Below are positions 1 to 8,791 of a DNA stretch of 36,102 nucleotides, piece by piece; the first letter of the stretch is position 1; each line of letters starts with the position of its first letter. The position numbers were made by a program, and so were the translations under genes. This stretch comes from Idiomarina sp. 34-48-12 (lineage in GTDB: Bacteria; Pseudomonadota; Gammaproteobacteria; Enterobacterales; Alteromonadaceae). Under the pieces are notes generated by a model that was given only the letters and a program-made list of their open reading frames with translations, did no database searches and was not told where the DNA came from. The stretch lies in assembly GCA_002279005.1 (NCBI GenBank), contig NCJS01000005.1, positions 1-36,102 of the forward strand. The letters are read 5' to 3'.

Positions 1-1047
1 ATTAAGGCGGGGCGCGACGCTTGGCTGCATATTCAAGATAACGGCCTTAGCGCAGATGATATTGGTTTATTGTTAGGCGCTTCCGGTGGTCCTAAGTGGT
101 TTGTTTTGCAGGGTATTGATCGTTATTTGTTCGGCGACTTCTTTGCACAACGCACCAAGCCGCTAGATATGCTCGGTACGTCAGCTGGTGCTTGGCGTTT
201 TGCCAGTCTCGGTCAGGCGGATCCGGTCGCGGCAAGCGATTTATTTTGCCAGCTGTATCGTCAACAAACCTATAGCGCGAAACCCGATGTGCGCGAAATT
301 ACCGATGAAGCTATCAAGCTGCTGCATGAATATGTGCCTGATGCTGCGGTGACCGATGTGCTGCAACAAGAGCAATACCGACATCATTGGATTGTCACGC
401 GGTGTCGCGGCTTGACCGCTAAAAATGGGCGCCGCCAAGTTGCTGGATTACTTGGTTCTGCCGCTGCCAATGCCATGAGTCGTCGTCATTTGGGGCGTTT
501 TTATGACCGCGTGATTATGCACCACCCGCAATCAACGGTTGATTTTGCCAAAGGTTGGCAAGATATTCCGACTTATACAGTGCCGCTAACTACCGATAAT
601 TTTAAGCAAGCGTTATTGGCAACCGGTTCGATACCGATGGTGCTAGAAGGGGTAACGGATATCGCTGGGGCTCCGCCTGGCATGTATCGTGACGGTGGTA
701 TTACCGATTATCACTTTGATCTTGATTTGAGTGCGGTCAATGGTTTGGTTTTATATCCACACTTTTACCATCAAGTTGTGCCAGGTTGGTTTGATAAAAG
801 TCTGAAATGGCGTCGCACACGCGGCAAACAGTGGCCGAATGTGATCCTTATGTCGCCATCGCCCGAATTTATTGCGTCATTACCGTATGGCAAAATTCCG
901 GACCGTACCGATTTCGCCAAGCTAAGCGTCGAAGACCGCTTCAAATATTGGCAACAAGCCGTTGATCATGGTCACCGCATGGCTGATCAGCTGCGTGAGT
1001 GGATAGAGTCCGGCGAAATTCGTCAAAAAGTTCAATTGTGGACATAA
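1..1047 (+). CDS. Patatin-like phospholipase family protein (5' end outside window)
   Basis: The frame is open to base 1 with no start of its own (codons 1-69 read as coding), so the N-terminus lies upstream; a TTG at 70 would cut into the conserved GASGGPKW segment and is not the true start. The glycine-rich GASGGPKW segment, the nucleophile elbow G-T-S-A-G (Ser codon 181-183) and the D-G-G motif (Asp codon 691-693) form the Ser-Asp dyad and oxyanion hole expected of patatin-type lipases. By family this is a lipid acyl hydrolase; the substrate cannot be told from sequence. No signal peptide can be judged because the start is missing. Its stop codon lies inside a 12-bp tandem repeat, and hemH follows after 49 bases on the same strand. 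Confidence 0.85.
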   Translation: MKAGRDAWLHIQDNGLSADDIGLLLGASGGPKWFVLQGIDRYLFGDFFAQRTKPLDMLGTSAGAWRFASLGQADPVAASDLFCQLYRQQTYSAKPDVREITDEAIKLLHEYVPDAAVTDVLQQEQYRHHWIVTRCRGLTAKNGRRQVAGLLGSAAANAMSRRHLGRFYDRVIMHHPQSTVDFAKGWQDIPTYTVPLTTDNFKQALLATGSIPMVLEGVTDIAGAPPGMYRDGGITDYHFDLDLSAVNGLVLYPHFYHQVVPGWFDKSLKWRRTRGKQWPNVILMSPSPEFIASLPYGKIPDRTDFAKLSVEDRFKYWQQAVDHGHRMADQLREWIESGEIRQKVQLWT

Positions 1048-1081
1048 TTGTGGACATTATTGTGAACATTATTGTGAACAT
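1034..1081. repeat. 12-bp tandem repeat, four units
   Basis: Four units of AATTGTGGACAT / TATTGTGAACAT run head to tail at 1034-1045, 1046-1057, 1058-1069 and 1070-1081. The first two are identical and the last two are identical. The array begins in the last codons of the patatin-like gene, contains its TAA stop, and ends just before the hemH ribosome binding site (AAGGGAG). Confidence 0.9.
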
Positions 1082-1096
1082 AAGGGAGTAGCAAGC

Positions 1097-2179
1097 ATGC
1101 GTTTTCAAGGTAGTCCTAAGTTTAGTCATGCACAAACCGATAAAATTGGCGTACTCATTACCAACCTTGGTACTCCTGATGAACCAACGACGCCAGCGTT
1201 ACGCCGTTATTTACGTGAGTTTTTGTCTGATCCGAGAGTGGTTGAAGTACCACGGTTACTGTGGTGGTTGATTTTAAATGGGGTGATTTTACGCATTCGC
1301 CCGCGACGCTCCGCAGCTGCTTACAAAACCGTGTGGACAGAACGCGGCTCGCCACTACTATTTCATACTCAAGATCAGCATCAAGCTTTGAAAGCAAAGT
1401 TAGCTGAGCGTTATGGTGACGATGTGGTGGTTGAATATGCGATGCGCTACGGTAACCCATCGATTGCTTCAGGCTTACAAAAATTGTTTGACGCTGGTGC
1501 ACGCAAGCTCGTGGTCTTGCCGCTTTACCCACAGTATTCGGCGGCAACAACAGGGTCGACGTTTGATGCCATAAGCCAAGACTTCAATAAACGCCGTTGG
1601 TTGCCTGATTTTCGCTTTGTTGGGCATTATCATGATGAGCCGAAGTACATTGCGGCAGTGGTTGATAGCATCAGAAAATTCTGGGAGACCCACGGTAAAC
1701 CAGAGAAGCTCATTTTAAGTTATCACGGTGTGCCGCTGCGTTATTTGCATGAGGGTGACCCATATCACTGTGAATGTCATAAAACGTCGCGCTTAATAGC
1801 CGAGCAATTAGGCCTTGAAAAACATGAGTATATGACCACCTTCCAATCACGCTTTGGTCGCGAAGAGTGGCTACAACCCTATACCGATGCTACTTTAAAA
1901 GCATTGCCTGAACAGGGGATTAAACGGATTCATGTTGTGTGCCCTGGATTCAGTGCGGATTGTTTAGAAACGATTGAAGAAATTGGCGAAGAGAACCGCG
2001 AATACTTTATGGAAGCGGGCGGAAAGGACTATGCTTATATTCCGGCATTGAACGCGCAGCCAGCCCATATTGATGCGTTAGCCGATATCATCGATAAACA
2101 ATTACATGGTTGGCAATTGACTCACGACGAAGCGCAACGCGCTGAACTCGCCAAAACATTAGAGGCGAAACATGAGTGA
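1097..2179 (+). CDS. hemH: Ferrochelatase
   Basis: Inserts Fe(II) into protoporphyrin IX to make protoheme, the last step of heme synthesis. The 360-aa product has the family's N-terminal GVLITNLGTPDEP strand, the TERGSPL segment, the catalytic-site motif SYHGVP (His at about residue 210) and the C-terminal CPGFSADCLETIEEI block with the conserved Glu. Length fits a bacterial single-domain ferrochelatase, with no added C-terminal domain. The ATG at 1097 has AAGGGAG nine bases upstream. The 3' end overlaps the next small gene by 8 bases, suggesting coupled translation with that gene and the phospholipase D gene. Confidence 0.97.
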   Translation: MRFQGSPKFSHAQTDKIGVLITNLGTPDEPTTPALRRYLREFLSDPRVVEVPRLLWWLILNGVILRIRPRRSAAAYKTVWTERGSPLLFHTQDQHQALKAKLAERYGDDVVVEYAMRYGNPSIASGLQKLFDAGARKLVVLPLYPQYSAATTGSTFDAISQDFNKRRWLPDFRFVGHYHDEPKYIAAVVDSIRKFWETHGKPEKLILSYHGVPLRYLHEGDPYHCECHKTSRLIAEQLGLEKHEYMTTFQSRFGREEWLQPYTDATLKALPEQGIKRIHVVCPGFSADCLETIEEIGEENREYFMEAGGKDYAYIPALNAQPAHIDALADIIDKQLHGWQLTHDEAQRAELAKTLEAKHE

Positions 2180-2408
2180 TAAAGAAGACAAAACTGACAA
2201 TGAGAAAACGGAACACGAGCGTGAGCGCGTGTTTCAAATTTCTGCAAATCGCGGTCGTTCACGGCACAAATTGCGTTATGTAGAGAGCTCCCTCAGTGAT
2301 ACTGGTGACTGTCGCTTGTGTGTAGGAGCGCTTAGCCCTGATGATGAACTGACCGAAACAACTGATGCTGTTGATGACAAAAACAAGGACGCTACCGATC
2401 AACCATGA
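2172..2408 (+). CDS. Small acidic hypothetical protein between hemH and a PLD gene
   Basis: I do not recognise this 78-aa protein. It is rich in Asp, Glu and Lys at both ends, has a basic centre (ANRGRSRHKLRYV) and a single CRLC pair that could bind metal or form a disulfide. No signal peptide or membrane segment is visible. It is probably real: the ATG at 2172 follows AGAGGCGAAAC, the gene overlaps the hemH end by 8 bases, and its TGA overlaps the ATG of the phospholipase D gene (ATGA at 2405-2408), which suggests translational coupling on both sides. Function unknown. Confidence 0.65.
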   Translation: MSDKEDKTDNEKTEHERERVFQISANRGRSRHKLRYVESSLSDTGDCRLCVGALSPDDELTETTDAVDDKNKDATDQP

Positions 2409-3871
2409 CCCAAGTGCCTGAAGGCCAATTTTCTAATGCGATTAATCCGTTATTAGCAAAGCATCCTGATCAAAGCGGGGTGGTGCCTTTGATCAACGCT
2501 CGCGAAGCCTTTGCGGCGCGAATTGTTCTAGCGCGCCAAGCGCAATTCACTCTCGATATCCAATATTACATATGGCGCAATGATCGCACCGGTACGTTGA
2601 TGTTTGAGGCCTTGCATGAGGCGGCGGAACGAGGTGTTAAGGTGCGATTGTTACTTGATGACCACAATACTGCCGGTTTAGATGCCGTGCTGATAGGCCT
2701 GCAAAGCCACCCCAATATCGATATTCGTCTTTATAATCCGTTGAAACTGCGTTGTCCGAGATTTATTAATTATCTATTTGATTTCACTCGGGTTAATCGA
2801 CGCATGCATAACAAAGCCTTGATCGCTGATCAACAGGTGCTCATTAGTGGGGGGCGTAATATTGGTGATGAATATTTTGGCGCTCATGATGACGTGGTTT
2901 TTGCGGATCTTGATGCCTTGATGATTGGTCCAGTTGCACAACAGGCGCAACTGGAATTTGAAAAATATTGGAATAGTGCATCCGCGGTGCCGCTAGCCCA
3001 ACTGTTCACTCTGACAAAGCCGCAAAGCTTAACTGCGCTGGAGCAACGCGCCAGTGTCATTGAAGCCGATCCGAGCGCGCGTCACTATATTGAGGCCATT
3101 CGTAAATTGCCATTTGTGCAAGACTTTTTAACCCAAAAATTAGAGTTTGTCTGGGCTAAAGTCACGTTGATGTCAGATAGCCCGACCAAAACCTTAGGGC
3201 TAGCGCAACAGCAGCACTTGCTGGCCTATCAACTGCAGCAAGCAATTGGTCATCCTGAACAATGTGTGAAACTGGTTTCGCCTTATTTTGTACCGACAAA
3301 AACCGGTGTAGCACTGTTGAGCGAGTTAGCGGCGACGGGTGTCGATATCACGATTTTGACCAACTCGTTAGAAGCGACCGATGTGGCCGTTGTTCATGCA
3401 GGTTACGCTAAGTGGCGTAAGGCGTTAATAACCGCTGGTATTAAGTTGTATGAAGTGCAAAAAGTATCGCCCTTAGCGCGCAAACAAGAACGCAAGTTAC
3501 GTCGTCAACGCTTGAAAGGTAAGGAACGCTTCGGTAGCTCTGCTTCAAGTTTGCATGCCAAAACGTTTAGCGTGGATAAAGAACGGGTATTTTTGGGGTC
3601 ATTTAATTTTGACCCGCGCTCGATTGAGCTCAATACTGAACTTGGATTTATCATTCATAGTGGCGTGTTGGCGCGGAAAATCGACCAAGCGTTCCAACAA
3701 ACAGTACCTAATTATGCGTATCGCGTTGACCTTGATGAACAGGATAAACTCTATTGGGAAGAGCGGTTAGGTCCACGAATAACTCGCTATCGCTCTGAAC
3801 CTGGCGTATCGTGGTGGCGTCGGTTAGGCATGAGAACGCTGGCATTATTGCCCATTGATTGGTTACTTTAG
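2405..3871 (+). CDS. Phospholipase D-family protein, cardiolipin synthase ClsC-like
   Basis: The 488-aa protein carries two HKD motifs, the first at about residue 135 (MHNKALIADQ, followed by SGGRNIGDEY) and the second at about residue 384 (LHAKTFSVDK, followed by GSFNFDPRS). Two HKD motifs form one phosphatidyl-transfer active site, and the size and layout are those of ClsC/YmdC, which makes cardiolipin from phosphatidylglycerol and phosphatidylethanolamine. A different phospholipid transesterase cannot be excluded. There is no clear N-terminal membrane helix, but the C-terminal tail (MRTLALLPIDWLL) is hydrophobic. It begins at an ATGA overlap with the preceding small gene. Confidence 0.85.
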   Translation: MTQVPEGQFSNAINPLLAKHPDQSGVVPLINAREAFAARIVLARQAQFTLDIQYYIWRNDRTGTLMFEALHEAAERGVKVRLLLDDHNTAGLDAVLIGLQSHPNIDIRLYNPLKLRCPRFINYLFDFTRVNRRMHNKALIADQQVLISGGRNIGDEYFGAHDDVVFADLDALMIGPVAQQAQLEFEKYWNSASAVPLAQLFTLTKPQSLTALEQRASVIEADPSARHYIEAIRKLPFVQDFLTQKLEFVWAKVTLMSDSPTKTLGLAQQQHLLAYQLQQAIGHPEQCVKLVSPYFVPTKTGVALLSELAATGVDITILTNSLEATDVAVVHAGYAKWRKALITAGIKLYEVQKVSPLARKQERKLRRQRLKGKERFGSSASSLHAKTFSVDKERVFLGSFNFDPRSIELNTELGFIIHSGVLARKIDQAFQQTVPNYAYRVDLDEQDKLYWEERLGPRITRYRSEPGVSWWRRLGMRTLALLPIDWLL

Positions 3872-3909
3872 TCGCTACAACTTCAAGGCCAGCAAACAAG
3901 GAGTCGTCT

Positions 3910-5265
3910 ATGCATTTAACCTTTCTAGGCGGTTGTGAAACGGTTACTGGTTCTAAATATCTTCTTGAAACAGACACCACACGAGTACTGGTCGATTGCG
4001 GGTTGTTCCAAGGCTACAAGTGGCTGCGCCGACGCAATTGGCAACCATTACCGCTAGGTATTCAAAATGTGGATGCGATTGTTCTTACTCATGCGCACCT
4101 TGACCATTCAGGGTTTATTCCGGTGCTATACAAACATGGCTATCGCGGATCTGTTTTTACCCATCATGCTACTGCTCGGTTATGCGGATTGTTGTGGCCT
4201 GATAGTGGCAAGATACAAGAAGAAGACGCGAAGTTTTATAGCCGCCATAAACTCAGTCGTCACGAAAATCCTGAGCCACTATATGACGAAGCGACCGCTG
4301 AAGCCGCGTTGAAACTTCTACAACCGATCGATTTTAAACACCAATTTGCGGTCGGCGATATCGAATTTTCACTCCATCCAATGGGCCATATTCTTGGTGC
4401 TGCCAGTGTTGTTGCTGAGCATAAAGGAAAACGAATCGGGTTTAGTGGTGATATTGGACGCCCTCACGATATCTTGATGAAGCCACCAGAGCCAATGCCG
4501 TCTGTAGATATTCTGTTGGTTGAATCAACCTATGGCGATCGTCGTCATGAAGTGGAAGATGCATGGCAACAACTGGCTGATGTGGTGAATGAAACCGCCT
4601 CGAGTGGTGGTGTATTGCTTATCCCAAGTTTTGCGGTGGGGCGAGCTCAATTACTGCAACACATGTTAGTGACATTAATGGCCGAGCGAAAAATACCGCG
4701 CATGCCCATTTTCCTTGATAGCCCAATGGCAATTAAAGCCTCAGATATTTATGGCGACTATCATCAATTTCATCGACTCAGCGCTGAGCAATGCCAAGCT
4801 GCGGAGCAGCAGGTGATTTATACACCGCATGTGGAAGATTCGAAGGCGATTGCCAAGCAACATGGCCCACATATCATTATTGCAGGCAGTGGCATGGCGA
4901 CCGGTGGACGCATACTTCATCACTTTAAACATTGGTTAGGCGACCACCGTGCAACAGTATTGTTTTCTGGTCACCAAGCTGGAGGCACCCGTGGCGCGAA
5001 AATGGAGCAGGGCGTTGAACGTATTAAAGTGCATGGAGAGTGGTTACCGGTGAAAGCCCGTATTCGCCGGCTAGATGGGTTATCTGGTCATGCTGATTAC
5101 CAAGAGATTGGTGATTGGTTGCATAGCTCACCGTTACCACCTGACCTACAAGTTTATTTAGTTCACGGTGAGCCAGATTCGCTGGAAGCGATGTCAGATT
5201 TTCTCAAACAAACCACATCGTATGATGTGAATATTGCTGATTACATGGGCGTGATTCACTTTTAA
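3910..5265 (+). CDS. Beta-CASP metallo-beta-lactamase-fold RNase-like hydrolase
   Basis: The 451-aa product has the metal-binding HAHLDH motif (first His at about residue 61), the GHILGAAS block, the FSGDIG strand, and C-terminal beta-CASP features SGMATGGR and SGHADY, ending in a VHGEPDS region. This is the bacterial KH-free CPSF/Ysh1-like class of RNA-processing metallo-hydrolases with two zinc ions; the actual substrate is unknown. The ATG at 3910 is preferred over a GTG at 3859 because AAGGAG precedes it at the right distance and the extra residues would overlap the end of the PLD gene. It lies 38 bases after that gene and 19 bases before the convergent symporter gene. Confidence 0.88.
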   Translation: MHLTFLGGCETVTGSKYLLETDTTRVLVDCGLFQGYKWLRRRNWQPLPLGIQNVDAIVLTHAHLDHSGFIPVLYKHGYRGSVFTHHATARLCGLLWPDSGKIQEEDAKFYSRHKLSRHENPEPLYDEATAEAALKLLQPIDFKHQFAVGDIEFSLHPMGHILGAASVVAEHKGKRIGFSGDIGRPHDILMKPPEPMPSVDILLVESTYGDRRHEVEDAWQQLADVVNETASSGGVLLIPSFAVGRAQLLQHMLVTLMAERKIPRMPIFLDSPMAIKASDIYGDYHQFHRLSAEQCQAAEQQVIYTPHVEDSKAIAKQHGPHIIIAGSGMATGGRILHHFKHWLGDHRATVLFSGHQAGGTRGAKMEQGVERIKVHGEWLPVKARIRRLDGLSGHADYQEIGDWLHSSPLPPDLQVYLVHGEPDSLEAMSDFLKQTTSYDVNIADYMGVIHF

Positions 5266-5284
5266 TTTGAGTCAGCAATTCTCG

Positions 5285-6646
5285 TTACACAAATACCATC
5301 ACAATGGCGGCGGTGAGTGCCGCCATGATCACGTTCAATACCATGCCTTCGCGCACCATCATTTTAATGGTGAGACGCTCTGAGGCGAACACAATGGAGT
5401 TAGGTGGTGTTGCCACTGGCAAACAAAACGCACAACTACAAGCGATGGCTGCAGGGATCATGAGCAATTCTGGAGGCAGCTCAAGTGCACTAGCCGCGGC
5501 GGCTAATACCGGCATGAGAAGTGTTGCTGTGGCGGTATTTGAAGTCACTTCAGTCAATAGGCTAACCGAAATAGCTAACAGGAATACCAAAAGCCATGTC
5601 GGCAAGCCAGCTAGACCAACCAAACCATCGCCGATAATTTGACTTAAACCGCTACTGACGAAACCTTGCGCCAGGGCGATACCACCAGCGAACAACAGCA
5701 AAATACCCCATGGAATAGCCACTGCGTCGCGCCACTCCAATAATGGAATGCCATCTTTATCGTGCCAAATAAATAGTGCAAGTACGCCCATGAATGCAAC
5801 GGTGGCATCACCCATGGTGCCAAGCCCCAAAGCCCCCGACCAGCCCCCGAATGGCGCTGTGCGGGTCATCCACAACACAATGACGGCGCCAAATATTAGC
5901 AGGACACGTTTTTCAGCACTGCGAACCGGTCCGCTTTCTGCTATTTCTAAATGAGTTTCAGAGGTTAAACCTCGAGTAAGCCACCACGCCATCACTGGAA
6001 TACCAAAAATCACCAGCGGTAAACCAATTTGCATCCAGCGCATGAAGCCAAAGCTGGAGCCGGTATAACTCTCGTACACCGATGCAAAAATTAAATTAGG
6101 TGGGGTTCCAATCAGTGTCGCTATACCTCCAACCGACGCTGAGTAAGCCAGCCCGAGTAGCAAGGCACGCTGAAATTTGTGATCCGGACTAGCATCAGCG
6201 AGCGCTAATGCAACCGGTAATAAAGCAAGTACTGCTGCCGTATTTGAGATCCACATCGATAAAAACGCAGTAGCTATCATAAAGGCAAAGATCATTCGGC
6301 GGGCGCTGCTATTGCCAAGTTTACGGACTAAACTCAAAGCAATTCGCTTGTGTACGCCGCTTAATTCAACCGCTTTGGCAAGCATAAATGCCGCCATAAA
6401 TAATAAAATGATTGGGTTACCAAGAGCTGCCGACACCTCGTTAACACTGGCGATACCGCCCAGCGGTAAAAGCACAAAAGGTAATAAGGAAGTGGCTGGT
6501 AGCGAGATGGTTTCGGTAATCCACCACCAAGCAACCCAAACCGTCGTTGCTAGCGTCCACGCAGCTGCAGTTGGCATGTTAAAAATATAATGAGCCATAA
6601 AATAAGAGACAACAGCGGTGGCAGGACCAGCAATACGATGAAACAT
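5285..6646 (-). CDS. DASS (SLC13) family sodium/anion symporter
   Basis: The 453-aa membrane protein has about 11 hydrophobic segments and the two re-entrant SNT signatures of the divalent anion:sodium symporter family: SNTAAVLALLP in the first half and SNTATATLLMP in the second, plus GTPPNLIF and ATPPNSIVF loops. The family carries dicarboxylates, citrate or sulfate with sodium; the substrate cannot be chosen from sequence. I chose the ATG at 6646, which has GGAG upstream, over a TTG at 6673. It is divergent from the BCCT transporter gene, with about 110 bases between the two starts. Confidence 0.87.
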   Translation of the reverse strand: MFHRIAGPATAVVSYFMAHYIFNMPTAAAWTLATTVWVAWWWITETISLPATSLLPFVLLPLGGIASVNEVSAALGNPIILLFMAAFMLAKAVELSGVHKRIALSLVRKLGNSSARRMIFAFMIATAFLSMWISNTAAVLALLPVALALADASPDHKFQRALLLGLAYSASVGGIATLIGTPPNLIFASVYESYTGSSFGFMRWMQIGLPLVIFGIPVMAWWLTRGLTSETHLEIAESGPVRSAEKRVLLIFGAVIVLWMTRTAPFGGWSGALGLGTMGDATVAFMGVLALFIWHDKDGIPLLEWRDAVAIPWGILLLFAGGIALAQGFVSSGLSQIIGDGLVGLAGLPTWLLVFLLAISVSLLTEVTSNTATATLLMPVLAAAASALELPPELLMIPAAIACSCAFCLPVATPPNSIVFASERLTIKMMVREGMVLNVIMAALTAAIVMVFV

Positions 6647-6759
6647 AGTTAGAAGTGCTCCAGATAGTTTCAAAATAGGCTATCAGAGTTGTGGCAAATT
6701 TGAAATTTATCCCCTTACAGCATAGGGTTAAATAACTAAAGCAAAAGGAGAGAGTACGC

Positions 6760-8787
6760 ATGTCGAACACAAAGGCGAAATGGAACTCCGCAATATTAGT
6801 GCCGGTTTTTATACCAGCCGTTGCCGTGATTGCGTTGTTGGTTATTGGAACTTTGAGTAGTCCGGAGCTTGCCGGAGAACTATTTAGTGATGTCTTAGCA
6901 TGGATCACCACGGATTTTGGTTGGTTCTACATGTTGGCGGTTGCCATCTTTCTGGTTTTTATTGTGGTGGTTGCTATTTCCAAGTGGGGACGGATCAAAT
7001 TAGGGCCCGATCATGCTGAACCCGAATATAGTTTCCCAGCTTGGTTTGCCATGTTATTTTCCGCTGGTTACGGTATTGCTTTGTTATTCTTTGGTGTAGC
7101 GGAGCCTGTATTGCATTACGCCAGCCCACCGGTTGGTGCTGCGCAAACAGTTGATTCTGCGAAGCAAGCGATGCAAATTGCCTATTTCCATTGGGGCTTT
7201 CATATCTGGGCTATTTACGGCCTTGTCGGTCTTGTTTTAGCGTACTTCTCGTTCCGACATGGTTTGCCATTGTCGATGCGCTCAACACTTTATCCAATGA
7301 TCGGTGAAAAGATTCATGGTCCTGCCGGGCACGCCGTCGATACGTTTGCCATTTTAGGTACCATGTTTGGTATTGCCACCACGCTTGGTTTATCAGTGAT
7401 TCAAATCAACGCGGGTTTAAACTATTTGTGGCCAGATATTCCAATCAGTACCACCGTACAGTTAATCGCCATTGCGGTGATCACCGTGTTTGCGATTATG
7501 TCGGTGGTTGCCGGCTTAGATAAAGGGGTGAAGCGCCTGTCCTATGTGAATATGGTACTGGTTCTGTTTATTCTCCTGTTCGTATTTTTTGCAGGCCCAA
7601 CGGTTCATATCTTAGAAACCTATTTGCAGAATACCGGTTCCTATTTGAATAACATTGTCGAGCGTACCTTCAATCTCCAAGCCTATTCGCGCAGTGACTG
7701 GATTGGTAACTGGACGCTATTTATTTTTGGCTGGACTATCGCTTGGGCGCCATTTGTTGGTCTCTTTATTGCAAAAATCAGCCGTGGCCGAACCATTCGT
7801 CAGTTTGTGTTCGGTGTCATGTTCGTGCCGACAATGTTCACATTCTTCTGGTTTAGTGTATTTGGCGATACCGCGCTGAACATGATTATGAATGAAGGCT
7901 ACACAACCTTAATTACTGAAGTACAGAATGACGAAGCCATCGCTTTGTTTAAACTTTATGAGCGTCTGCCGTGGACCAATATTTTGTCATTCGCAACGGT
8001 CATACTAATTATCACCTTTTTCGTCACCTCGTCTGACTCAGGCTCGTTGGTAATCGACTCGCTCGCATCGGGTGGAATTACCGAAACACCGGTTTGGCAA
8101 CGTGTATTTTGGGCCAGTGCGGAAGGTGTCGTCGCCGGCGTGTTGCTGTTAGCTGGTGGATTAGGCGCGCTACAGACCGCATCGATTGCCAGTGCGCTAC
8201 CGTTTGCTGTGATCATTCTTATTGCGGCATTTGGTATGTGGCGAGCTCTGGTGATAGAAGGGCATCAGTACGCGAGTTTAAAAACCGCCATGCGTACCCA
8301 TCGTCGTGGTGTTCACGCCGGGCCGGCTTATTGGAAGAAACGCCTAGCTGGCGTGGTAGATTTCCCACGCCAAACAGAAGTGCGTGAATTTGTTGAGCAT
8401 ACGGTGATGGAATGCCTTGGCGATGTAGCGAAAGAGCTTGGTAGCAAGAAATGGGAAACCGAAGCAGCATTTGATGCGGAACATGTTCGAGCGATACTGA
8501 CTATTCGTCGTCAAGACGAAGTGGATTTCAGTTATGAGGTACGTATGCGTGCTTATCAACGTCCGCAATTTGCGATGACTGACAAGCGCGACAAACGCGA
8601 AACCGAGTATTACCGTGCGGAAGTGTTCTTACGCCAAGGCGGTCAAGCTTATGACCTATATGGCTATGAACCGAATGACATCATTAACGATGTGATTAAC
8701 CAGTTCGAGAACTACCTGCAGTTTATGCACATTTCACCTGGTAGTTTACCGTGGGATCTCGAACAACATGATGACGACCTGAAATAA
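6760..8787 (+). CDS. betT: BCCT-family transporter, BetT-like
   Basis: This 675-aa protein is an inner-membrane transporter for quaternary ammonium compounds such as choline or glycine betaine. It has about 12 transmembrane segments, the FHWGFHIWAIY segment, the conserved WTIAWAPFVGLFIAKISRGR core region and a SSDSGSLVIDSL segment. A long cytoplasmic C-terminal domain (about residues 520-675) matches the proton-coupled BetT choline transporter in length, rather than the shorter sodium-coupled BetP/OpuD type; this supports a choline/proton symport role but does not prove it. AAAGGAG precedes the ATG. No betA, betB or betI gene is nearby. Confidence 0.85.
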   Translation: MSNTKAKWNSAILVPVFIPAVAVIALLVIGTLSSPELAGELFSDVLAWITTDFGWFYMLAVAIFLVFIVVVAISKWGRIKLGPDHAEPEYSFPAWFAMLFSAGYGIALLFFGVAEPVLHYASPPVGAAQTVDSAKQAMQIAYFHWGFHIWAIYGLVGLVLAYFSFRHGLPLSMRSTLYPMIGEKIHGPAGHAVDTFAILGTMFGIATTLGLSVIQINAGLNYLWPDIPISTTVQLIAIAVITVFAIMSVVAGLDKGVKRLSYVNMVLVLFILLFVFFAGPTVHILETYLQNTGSYLNNIVERTFNLQAYSRSDWIGNWTLFIFGWTIAWAPFVGLFIAKISRGRTIRQFVFGVMFVPTMFTFFWFSVFGDTALNMIMNEGYTTLITEVQNDEAIALFKLYERLPWTNILSFATVILIITFFVTSSDSGSLVIDSLASGGITETPVWQRVFWASAEGVVAGVLLLAGGLGALQTASIASALPFAVIILIAAFGMWRALVIEGHQYASLKTAMRTHRRGVHAGPAYWKKRLAGVVDFPRQTEVREFVEHTVMECLGDVAKELGSKKWETEAAFDAEHVRAILTIRRQDEVDFSYEVRMRAYQRPQFAMTDKRDKRETEYYRAEVFLRQGGQAYDLYGYEPNDIINDVINQFENYLQFMHISPGSLPWDLEQHDDDLK

Positions 8788-8791
8788 ATAA

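Noticed and set aside
3859..3909. Upstream GTG start for the beta-CASP hydrolase
   Set aside because: It would overlap the PLD gene, add residues not seen in the family, and ignore the AAGGAG before the ATG at 3910.
5304..5642. Open frame of 112 codons on the plus strand inside the DASS symporter gene
   Set aside because: It is an antisense shadow; the minus-strand symporter has clear SNT motifs and a full family match.
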